From NCBI GenBank assembly GCA_903928955.1, contig CAIYTD010000022.1:1-21514 (forward strand): a stretch of DNA of 21,514 bases, in the 5' to 3' direction. Positions 8,157 through 13,961 of this stretch are shown here, in pieces. The stretch is from Oligoflexia bacterium. Its GTDB lineage: Bacteria > Bdellovibrionota > UBA1018. The position numbers were made by a program, and so were the translations under genes. The notes under the pieces are model-generated. The model saw only the letters and a program-made list of their open reading frames with translations. It was not told the DNA's origin and did not search any database. Position 1 is the stretch's first letter. Each line of letters opens with the position of its first letter.

Positions 8157-8900
8157 TCAGAGGCTACAAGCTAATGCAGTATAAGTGATTACCACTAAAC
8201 CTGCATTACCCCCTGAACCTATCCAACCTCCAGCAGGAACAAGAGTACCTGCATTACCCGCCACAGTGGGCAACGCAGTAACCGATGCCCAATTGTTTGC
8301 GCCTAATCCCCCACTAACAGCACAGGATCCACCATCAGCACCGTTACTTCCACCAGAACCTCCAACAGCAGAGCCACTACCCATGGCGCAACCACCACCA
8401 CCACCACCGCCAGTGCCACCACCGTAACTAGAATAAGACAAACCACCCGTTCCGCCTATACTTGCACTTCCACCATGACCACCTGGCGCCCAACCCACTG
8501 CACCACTACCTCCACCATTGCCTCCGGCAAGAAATGTGCCTGCCGACCCCACATAAGTAGCAGGACTCCCCCCATTGCCACCAATATTACTTCCCCCGCT
8601 GCCAGAATTAGCTGCCCCATTACTACTTCCACCGCCGCCGCCGCCATAATAACCGGACCCACCTCCGCCACCACAGTAATTATTATAACTATTAGTCGTT
8701 CCATTCCCGCCCCCTCCTCCTCCGACATACACAGTCAAAGTACTAGCAGAGTTCAGAGTAAATGAACCCGAAACGGAAGTCGCATCAGTTCCACCTGTTC
8801 CACCCGCTGAATTATTAACCAAAGAAGCTCCAGCAAGTATAGCGCTACTTCCTCCTCCTCCTCCTCCATTACCTGCTCCTCCTCCTCCTCCCACCATAGA
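8157..8900 (-). pseudogene. Glycine-rich surface/fibre protein, N-terminus removed by IS982
   Basis: The remaining reading frame encodes about 250 residues that are nearly half glycine. Blocks such as GGGGGAGNGGGGGG alternate with short beta-like segments (SGSFTLNSASTLTVYVGGGG, AGTFLAGGNGG), and the end is SGGNAGLVVITYTALACSL. This layout matches the Gly_rich domains found in phage tail fibres and bacterial surface proteins, which usually open with a YxVVxGGGGGG stretch and close with a VVI(T/S)Y strand. Here the opening ISYSMVGGGGGAG begins exactly where the right-reading end of the insertion sequence stops, and the frame upstream runs into a stop inside the element. The ATG at 8897 has no ribosome binding site. 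No N-terminal part is recognisable on the far side of the element. The fragment is probably not translated, though a chance start cannot be excluded. Confidence 0.65.
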
Positions 8901-8908
8901 ATAGCTAA

Positions 8909-8928
8909 TAACGCCAGTTCGACGTAAG
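8909..8928. repeat. IS982-family terminal inverted repeat, left
   Basis: Its reverse complement occurs exactly at 9916-9935. It lies 13 bp beyond the transposase stop codon. Confidence 0.93.
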
Positions 8929-8940
8929 AAGATTGCAAAT

Positions 8941-9828
8941 TCAAATCAAAACGAGTTCGCCCGATGTGTTATGTTCCATTTTCATTCGTGGTTTTCTGTC
9001 TGAGAGGCAATATGCAGCTAGCCCAGCAACTAAATTAGTTATGAAATTTACAGGACTTCGATGCCTAGTGTGATCCATGTTTAAAATGTCTTTAAAAATA
9101 TGAAAAACAGATTCAACTAGCGATCTTTTTCTAAGAGTGATTCGATCAGTATAGTCCATAAGTTTATTTTTCATATTGCACCTTATCTGGGTAACAATTT
9201 GTAATCCTTTTTTTAACATCTTTCTAAATATTTTCTGATTTAAATATCCTTTATCTCCAAAAAGTTTTCCAAAGAGTTCTTTCGACAATGGCTCGACCAT
9301 CTTAGTGTCACTGACATTCCCGGGTGTTAGCTTAAACGCCAAGAGTTCTCCCATCTGATTGATAATAATATGCAATTTAAAGCCAAAAAACCACCCCATG
9401 GTGCTCTTGCCTCTCTTGGCGATGCCATCGAATACTTGATGATCGAAAATTCTCTTGTTATGACAAACAATAATGGGTGTTGAATCGATAATCGAAAGTC
9501 CAGTACAGCTTCCTTTTGAAAATTCAAGAAACGAACACAACGGAATCAATACTGATTGCATCAATTCTACGAATCTACTATAGCTTACGAGGTTTGGAAA
9601 TAGATGTCTAAACGAACTCAATAAAAAAATATAATACTGTTTAAATGTTTTCATTCCAGATAAGTGAAAATATATTAATATAGTCATAATTTCACTCAAA
9701 ACCAGTCTGGTTTTTCTATCACGTTTACCGGGTTTTGGAGTTAAAAGTGTAGCTTTCCAGTCTGGTTCAAACTGGATGCAAAAATCATCGATATTACAAA
9801 AAATAGTGGTAAGGTTGTCGCTGTTCAT
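8941..9828 (-). CDS. IS982-family DDE transposase
   Basis: This 295-residue cut-and-paste transposase is full length for IS982 proteins. Family blocks visible are the N-terminal FCNIDDF, LSSFRHLFPNLVSYSRFVEL, the first catalytic aspartate in SIIDSTPIIVCHNKRI, GFKLHIIIN followed by LLAFKLTPGNVSDT, the second aspartate in LFGDKGYLNQ, and a late glutamate in RSLVESVFHIFKD, followed by HTRHRSP. The frame has no interruption, so it is potentially active. On the minus strand the 87 bp upstream contain TTGACT as a possible -35 and a GAGG ribosome binding site before the ATG. Confidence 0.95.
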   Translation of the reverse strand: MNSDNLTTIFCNIDDFCIQFEPDWKATLLTPKPGKRDRKTRLVLSEIMTILIYFHLSGMKTFKQYYIFLLSSFRHLFPNLVSYSRFVELMQSVLIPLCSFLEFSKGSCTGLSIIDSTPIIVCHNKRIFDHQVFDGIAKRGKSTMGWFFGFKLHIIINQMGELLAFKLTPGNVSDTKMVEPLSKELFGKLFGDKGYLNQKIFRKMLKKGLQIVTQIRCNMKNKLMDYTDRITLRKRSLVESVFHIFKDILNMDHTRHRSPVNFITNLVAGLAAYCLSDRKPRMKMEHNTSGELVLI

Positions 9829-9915
9829 GTTGCCTCTTTAGGTTTTTTTGTGTAGCAACTAAACTACTTAAGGGGGCAACTTGAATAAGTCAAACATTTC
9901 GATAAGTTAAAATTC

Positions 9916-9935
9916 CTTACGTCGAACTGGCGTTA
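9916..9935. repeat. IS982-family terminal inverted repeat, right
   Basis: Exact reverse complement of 8909-8928. It lies 87 bp upstream of the transposase start. From here to about 10039 no gene or clear signal is seen on either strand. Confidence 0.93.
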
Positions 9936-10039
9936 GTAGGTAAAATATGAAATTAAAAAAAGTTTAAATGAGACAGCCGCGCTCACTGACATGATGACTG
10001 AGACATACAGGGTTTCTTGTGCGAAGAATTCATTTTGAG

Positions 10040-10069
10040 TTGAAGCGAGGTGTAGTTGTGTGGTATTAG
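10040..10069 (+). promoter_or_regulatory. Candidate promoter of the hexapeptide-repeat gene
   Basis: TTGAAG at 10040-10045, an 18-nt spacer and TATTAG at 10064-10069, preceded by TGG (extended -10). Transcription would begin near 10076, just before the structured leader. Confidence 0.4.
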
Positions 10070-10078
10070 AGTCTCTCT

Positions 10079-10205
10079 AAATGAATGAATCCTGCTCACC
10101 TTGTTGAGCAAATCATCCACGATTCATTTAATTCAGGACCTGTGTTTACATTCTAAAATTTACATCATGAAAAGCAGGTCCTCCTTTATTTGAGGAGGCC
10201 TTTCA
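10079..10205 (+). promoter_or_regulatory. Structured 5' leader that can sequester the Shine-Dalgarno
   Basis: Three pairings can be drawn by eye. Stem I is nested: AAATGAAT (10079-10086) with ATTCATTT (10122-10129), and inside it TGCTCA (10093-10098) with TGAGCA (10105-10110). Stem II pairs AGGACCTG (10135-10142) with CAGGTCCT (10175-10182). Stem III pairs CCTCCT (10180-10185) with AGGAGG (10193-10198), which is the Shine-Dalgarno located 7 nt before the ATG. Stems II and III share CCT at 10180-10182 and so compete. This is the layout of a translational switch; the trigger is unknown and no known riboswitch class was recognised. Confidence 0.45.
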
Positions 10206-10745
10206 ATGATTTTGCGTTCATTGACTATTATCATTTCATTCTTATTCTTACTCATCCACTCCACCTATGCAGTAGATGACTGGTGTATTACAGATTCTGA
10301 AAATCTACCTTGTAAGGGTGCTCCCGGAAGATGCACAGTCAATTACGATGCGAGTCTAGGCGGGTTTGTAGCGGATAGTGCAACTGTTGAGTCAGTTCTT
10401 GTGGGTGGCTTGACTCACAATGGGCCTCATATTGGATTACATGCAAGTATTTGTGATCATGCCCATGTCATTGGTCATGCTCATGTTACTGACTATGCTC
10501 AGATTACTGAAAAGGCGTGGGTCGCTGAAAATGCCTGGATCGCTGATCATGCTCAGGTTACTGGAAATGCCCAAGTCTATGGAAATGCCTGGGTCTTTGA
10601 AAATGCCCAAGTTACTGGAGATGCTTGGGTTTATGCAAATGCGCGGGTTTTTGGAAGTGCCTGGGTCTATGGAGATACGTATGTTGGAGGAGATGCTAAA
10701 ATTTTCAGAAATGTTGTTATTTCAACTGGAGATTATGGATTTTAG
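10206..10745 (+). CDS. Exported hexapeptide-repeat (left-handed beta-helix-like) protein
   Basis: This 179-residue protein starts with a clear signal peptide (ILRSLTIIISFLFLLIHSTYA). A Cys-containing region (DWCITDSENLPC, GRCTVNY) follows, and then about 15 consecutive six-residue repeats from residue 83 to 170 of the form A-x-[VI]-x-[GDE]-[NDH], for example AQVTGNAQVYGNAWVFENA. Such repeats fold as a left-handed beta-helix in hexapeptide transferases. The same A-x-V-Y-G-N style occurs in phage and mobile-element proteins of unknown function. No acyltransferase catalytic His is identifiable, so a structural or binding role outside the cytoplasm is more likely than catalysis. A very strong Shine-Dalgarno (AGGAGG, 7-nt spacing) is present but lies in a potential hairpin. 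A remnant of a second copy follows directly. Its function is unknown. Confidence 0.8.
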   Translation: MILRSLTIIISFLFLLIHSTYAVDDWCITDSENLPCKGAPGRCTVNYDASLGGFVADSATVESVLVGGLTHNGPHIGLHASICDHAHVIGHAHVTDYAQITEKAWVAENAWIADHAQVTGNAQVYGNAWVFENAQVTGDAWVYANARVFGSAWVYGDTYVGGDAKIFRNVVISTGDYGF

Positions 10746-10759
10746 AGCTCGCTCAATCA

Positions 10760-10834
10760 ATGAATGATAAGGGGGGTGGAAATGCCAGAATCTCTGGAAA
10801 TAATGTTATCGGAACAGGAGATTACCCATTCTAG
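10760..10834 (+). pseudogene. 3' tail of a lost paralogue of the hexapeptide-repeat gene
   Basis: Twenty codons ending at the TAG at 10832-10834 (GNARISGNNVIGTGDYPF) align without gaps to the last codons of the gene just upstream (GDAKIFRNVVISTGDYGF), and both stops are followed by AGC. The rest of the second copy is missing, as expected after recombination between tandem paralogues. The EpmA-like gene on the other strand ends inside it. Confidence 0.7.
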
Positions 10835-12068
10835 AGCCTTCTGAATCAGGCGGCAGCCAAACAGTGAATGAGATATCTTTCTCGTTCGCAAAGAGCATCA
10901 CCATTCGATCAACCCCTATTGCAATTCCACTAGACGGAGGCATGCCTTCTGTCAGGGCTTCGAGGAACTCTTCGTCTAAGGGAGTATTCGCAAAGGAAGG
11001 GCCATAAATTTGAGAGCGTAATTGCATATCTTCTTCAAAACGTCTGCGCTGTTCGATCGGATCTGTTAGTTCTTCAAATGCGTTACCTAGTTCGATTCCA
11101 CACGCATAGATTTCAAATCTGCGAGCCCAGAGGGATCCATCTGGATCTGAATCGATTACTGAAAGAGCAGCTTGAGAGGGAGGATAGCGCGTGACAAAAA
11201 GGGCCTGATCTTGAGGTAGTTGGGGTTCAATAATATTGAGCCAAATTTTAAAGTAAAGATCATCCCAGGTTTCCTTTGGAGAAGTGGGAATCTTGAATCG
11301 GTGGCATTCGTTTGAAAGAAGTTCAACAGTCGATTTTTTAATCAGATCGATTCCAGCTAGGTCTAGAAAGAGGTCTCGGATTTTAAGTCTTGGCCAAGGG
11401 GGAAGTATTGAAATTTCCTTTCCTTGAAAAGGGAGAAAGGGTTTTCCAAAAAATCGCATGGTTAAGAAATAAAAAAGATTTTCGGTGTCTTCCATGATTT
11501 TCTCATACTGAGAGTAGGCTCTATACCATTCCAGAAGTGTAAACTCGGGTAGATGGGTGCGGGAAAGGGGTTCGTCTCGAAAAGCAGGAGCAATTTGGAA
11601 TATTTTCTCTAGCCCTCCGACGAGCAATCGTTTCATTGCAAACTCAGGCGATGTTGGTAAGAAAATAGGTATTTTAGAGGAGGGTGTGGGTTGGATTTGA
11701 AATGGGCGAATATGCGGTTCCATTCCTGGGCAAGGAACTAAGAGTGGAGTACGGACTTCTCGAAAAGATTGAGAAAGAAAAAATTCTCGAATTCCAGTTT
11801 CTACTCGGCTTCGCATTTCGAGGCACTGGAGTCTACGAGGATGAAGCGTTTTTTGAATCCAGCTTGTTTGGGGATGGGGCCCTCGGTTGGGGGTGAGTAC
11901 CCGGATTTGACCTCGAATTGCTTCAACGATATCGCCGAGATGAATCGGTTCGATCGGATCTGCCTGTATTTCGGAGCAGCCGTGCTCGTTTTGAATCCTG
12001 TAAAAGGGTTTTTCTATGCCGATGAGTCGGCCTTTCAGGGGGGCATGCATTTTCTTGAACTGTCGCAT
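10806..12068 (-). CDS. epmA: EpmA/GenX-like lysyl-tRNA synthetase paralogue with N-terminal extension
   Basis: This 420-residue protein has a class II synthetase catalytic core. Motif 1 is at about 86-122 (RVETGIREFF, VRTPLLVPCPGMEPHI), motif 2 at about 156-184 (IFQIAPAFRDEP, HLPEFTLLEWYRAY) and motif 3 near 381-392 (GIAIGVDRMVML). GIELGNAFEELTDP lies between. EpmA attaches (R)-beta-lysine to elongation factor P, working with EpmB. The anticodon-binding domain of true LysRS is absent. E. coli-type EpmA is about 325 residues; here about 80 residues precede motif 1 and read like a small beta-barrel (KGRLIGIEKPFYRIQNE, HLGDIVEAIRGQIRVL), possibly a reduced OB fold. The final residues SRMGNLLFR come from DNA that is the opposite strand of the duplicated hexapeptide tail, so the C-terminus may have been altered. 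Partners efp and epmB are not in the window. Confidence 0.85.
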   Translation of the reverse strand: MRQFKKMHAPLKGRLIGIEKPFYRIQNEHGCSEIQADPIEPIHLGDIVEAIRGQIRVLTPNRGPHPQTSWIQKTLHPRRLQCLEMRSRVETGIREFFLSQSFREVRTPLLVPCPGMEPHIRPFQIQPTPSSKIPIFLPTSPEFAMKRLLVGGLEKIFQIAPAFRDEPLSRTHLPEFTLLEWYRAYSQYEKIMEDTENLFYFLTMRFFGKPFLPFQGKEISILPPWPRLKIRDLFLDLAGIDLIKKSTVELLSNECHRFKIPTSPKETWDDLYFKIWLNIIEPQLPQDQALFVTRYPPSQAALSVIDSDPDGSLWARRFEIYACGIELGNAFEELTDPIEQRRRFEEDMQLRSQIYGPSFANTPLDEEFLEALTEGMPPSSGIAIGVDRMVMLFANEKDISFTVWLPPDSEGSRMGNLLFR

Positions 12069-12093
12069 GTTTCTTCATTGTTGTCGCGAAATA

Positions 12094-12115
12094 CTACAGA
12101 TTGAGGTTGCTGTAG
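12094..12115 (+). promoter_or_regulatory. Dyad CTACAG-N10-CTGTAG, candidate enhancer for the NtrC-type regulator
   Basis: A perfect 6-bp inverted repeat with a 10-bp centre lies about 70 bp upstream of the start predicted from the sigma54 element. This is a reasonable position for an activator dimer. Short dyads arise by chance, so only the position makes it notable. Confidence 0.4.
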
Positions 12116-12149
12116 ATTCTAAGTGCTTGATATTTAGAGAAAAAAAGCA

Positions 12150-12165
12150 TGGCATCGGAGTTGCT
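12150..12165 (+). promoter_or_regulatory. Sigma54 (-24/-12) promoter
   Basis: TGGCAT, five bases, TTGCT: the invariant GG and GC of the TGGCAC-N5-TTGCW consensus are present at the right distance. Transcription would start near 12176, giving a 43-nt leader with a good ribosome binding site for the small gene at 12219. An NtrC-family activator is encoded just downstream. Confidence 0.65.
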
Positions 12166-12218
12166 TTTACATTTGGCAACTAAGCCCAAGGTGAGGGCTG
12201 GCGAAAAAGGAGATAATT

Positions 12219-12443
12219 ATGAAAAAGACTTTAGTATCGATGTTGGCTTTGTTGGCTCTGACTTCTTTTGCTTTTGCTTCTGAAGGCGCAAATTCGGCAA
12301 CTGCTGAATCCAAGACTCCAGTTACCAAGAAAATGAAAGAAAAGAAGCATAAAAAGAAGAAGGGTCATAAAAAAGAAAAAGCTCCAGCAGCAGCTCCAGC
12401 AGCCGCAGAAGGTGCACCAGCAGTAGGCGGAGAAACTCATTAA
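12219..12443 (+). CDS. Small exported Lys/Ala-rich protein
   Basis: The precursor has 74 residues with a textbook signal peptide (MKKTLVSMLALLALTSFAFA-SEG). The mature product of about 54 residues is highly basic in the middle (KKMKEKKHKKKKGHKKEK) and ends in an Ala/Pro-rich tail (APAAAPAAAEGAPAVGGETH). It looks unstructured and resembles in composition acid-shock or polyanion-binding periplasmic peptides, but no family is recognised. The ribosome binding site AAGGAG is well placed before the ATG. The sigma54 promoter upstream and the terminator downstream make it a discrete transcription unit immediately ahead of the NtrB/NtrC-like genes, which suggests that the pair controls it. Confidence 0.8.
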   Translation: MKKTLVSMLALLALTSFAFASEGANSATAESKTPVTKKMKEKKHKKKKGHKKEKAPAAAPAAAEGAPAVGGETH

Positions 12444-12478
12444 TTAAAATGAGTCTGTTTTAGTCTGTTTTTAGGAAC

Positions 12479-12513
12479 CCGGGGTGTCTCATCAGACATC
12501 CCGGTTTTTTTTT
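12479..12513 (+). terminator. Rho-independent terminator
   Basis: An 11-bp stem CCGGGGTGTCT / AGACATCCCGG (one G-T pair) with loop CATC is followed by nine T. It closes the small Lys-rich gene and ends only 20 bp before the ATG of the sensor kinase. Confidence 0.9.
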
Positions 12514-12533
12514 ATTCATGTTAATTGACTGAA

Positions 12534-13961
12534 ATGAAGTCATTATCTCGACATCTCGATTTACAAGCTAAAATTAGTTTGGTGTTGGTAGGGGTAATCC
12601 TTCCTACTTTCTTAATCATGACTATTGCTGAAAACAAGTTTACACAGCCCATTTTAGAGGAAGAAGTTCGACAAATGGGAGTTCATTTTGGAAAAACTTT
12701 GGCTGCTGAAATTGATAGTTCCAGACTTCTAACTTTACCTAATCCTACTGCAGCCATCGAAAATTCTCTTCAAGAAAAGTTGTACTCTCAACCCAATATT
12801 TTGCGGATTGACGTTGTTGCTAAGGATCCCATTACAGGGGGATTAAAATTAATTGCATCTAATATTGAAGATGATCCATCTACCCCTGCGCCCCTGTTTG
12901 GTTTAGTAGATGCAGTAACAAGTGAGTTTAAAGGAGATGAAGGGGTGGGGGGGTTATGGGAAATCTATGTTCCTATTGAGCATCGGAGTAGAGATCCGAG
13001 GGGACCTAAAAAATTGGTTGGTACAGTGCACGTCATTGCCTCTACAAAATTAGTAACCAGAATTGCAGGTACTCTTTGGAAGATTACAGCAAGCGCAGCT
13101 GGAATGAGCGTTGTTATTTTAATTTTAGTACTGAGTTATTTTTTAAGAAAAACAATTGCAAATGATCGGCTTCTCAGAAAAGCAGAATCTGAAAATCTTC
13201 AATTGACCGAGCAATTGCATGAGGCTCAGAGACAGCTGATGACGACCGAAAAAATGGCAGTTATGGGCCAGTTGACTGCTAGTTTTGCTCATGAAATTGG
13301 GACCCCTCTGAATGCCATTGGGGGTCATCTTCAACTCCTAAAGGAGGAGGTTGCGTCCTTCTCTGGAGCTCTTCTCGATCAAAGATTTGCTATTGTGAAT
13401 GGGCAGTTGGCAAAAATAGAAGAAATTGTAAAAAGTTTTTTACAAAGTACTTCAAAACCGCCTTCTCAAAAGCAACTCGTGGATCTGAACAGGTTGATCG
13501 ATAAGACTTTAGGCATCGTTACTCCTCGAATGGACTCGTTGCGAATCGAAATGAGGCGTAAATTTGATCGAACCATGCCTCCTGTTCGAGTTGTTCCTTT
13601 GGATGTTGAGCAGATTTTTTTAAATTTATTGAATAACTCTCTGGATAGCATTCAAATGAAAATCAAAGTCCATGAGAATAATCATTATTTTGTCGATATT
13701 TTAACTAGAATAATAAAAACAAAAGGTAAACAATGGGCTCAGGTTTCTATTTATGATACGGGGGAAGGGATTCGAAAAATCGATCTACAAAATGTACTCA
13801 AACCGTTTTTTACTACTAAGCGTCCAGGCGAAGGAACTGGTTTAGGTTTGACTATTTGCCAACAACTTGCCCACAAGTATGGAGGTGAGTTAGTGATTGA
13901 TTCAAAAGAGGGAGCTTGGACTAAGGTGATTTTTAGATTACCTTACCATACACAAATATGA
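12534..13961 (+). CDS. NtrB-type sensor histidine kinase
   Basis: This two-membrane-segment sensor kinase has 475 residues from the ATG at 12534; a TTG at 12525 would add three. A membrane helix lies at about 14-33, a periplasmic sensor region at about 37-180 (not assignable to a named domain by eye) and a second helix at about 190-206. A coiled coil (LLRKAESENLQLTEQLHEAQ) then leads into the kinase core. The H-box is GQLTASFAHEIGTPLNAIGG with His253, and the ATPase boxes are IFLNLLNNSLDSI (N), IYDTGEGI (G1), KPFFTT (F) and GTGLGLTI (G2). It should phosphorylate the regulator whose ATG overlaps its TGA (ATGA). No Shine-Dalgarno is visible and a strong terminator ends just upstream. The gene therefore depends on read-through from the sigma54 unit or on a nearly leaderless transcript. 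Confidence 0.92.
   Translation: MKSLSRHLDLQAKISLVLVGVILPTFLIMTIAENKFTQPILEEEVRQMGVHFGKTLAAEIDSSRLLTLPNPTAAIENSLQEKLYSQPNILRIDVVAKDPITGGLKLIASNIEDDPSTPAPLFGLVDAVTSEFKGDEGVGGLWEIYVPIEHRSRDPRGPKKLVGTVHVIASTKLVTRIAGTLWKITASAAGMSVVILILVLSYFLRKTIANDRLLRKAESENLQLTEQLHEAQRQLMTTEKMAVMGQLTASFAHEIGTPLNAIGGHLQLLKEEVASFSGALLDQRFAIVNGQLAKIEEIVKSFLQSTSKPPSQKQLVDLNRLIDKTLGIVTPRMDSLRIEMRRKFDRTMPPVRVVPLDVEQIFLNLLNNSLDSIQMKIKVHENNHYFVDILTRIIKTKGKQWAQVSIYDTGEGIRKIDLQNVLKPFFTTKRPGEGTGLGLTICQQLAHKYGGELVIDSKEGAWTKVIFRLPYHTQI

Larger units (their letters stand above)
8909..9935 (-). mobile_element. Intact IS982-family insertion sequence
   Basis: The ends are a perfect 20-bp inverted repeat: TAACGCCAGTTCGACGTAAG at 8909-8928 and its reverse complement at 9916-9935. 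It encloses a full-length transposase gene. The total of about 1.03 kb is normal for the family. No exact target duplication is visible. The best candidate is TAATA on the left versus TAGTA on the right (one mismatch), which would place the boundaries at 8911 and 9934. The element truncates the glycine-rich gene on its left. Confidence 0.9.

Noticed and set aside
8185..8765. Long open frames rich in Pro and Ala on the plus strand opposite the glycine-rich gene
   Set aside because: They are the antisense of GGN codons; low-complexity composition alone keeps them open, and there is no start signal or recognisable domain.
9955..10035. Missing N-terminal half of the glycine-rich gene to the right of the IS element
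   Set aside because: Both strands were read in the frames that would join it; the stretches are short, stop-rich and show no glycine-rich or signal-peptide pattern.
10450..10700. Regular 18-nt DNA repeats, considered as a CRISPR-like or tandem non-coding array
   Set aside because: The period matches six codons of the hexapeptide repeat in one continuous reading frame, and there are no distinct spacers.
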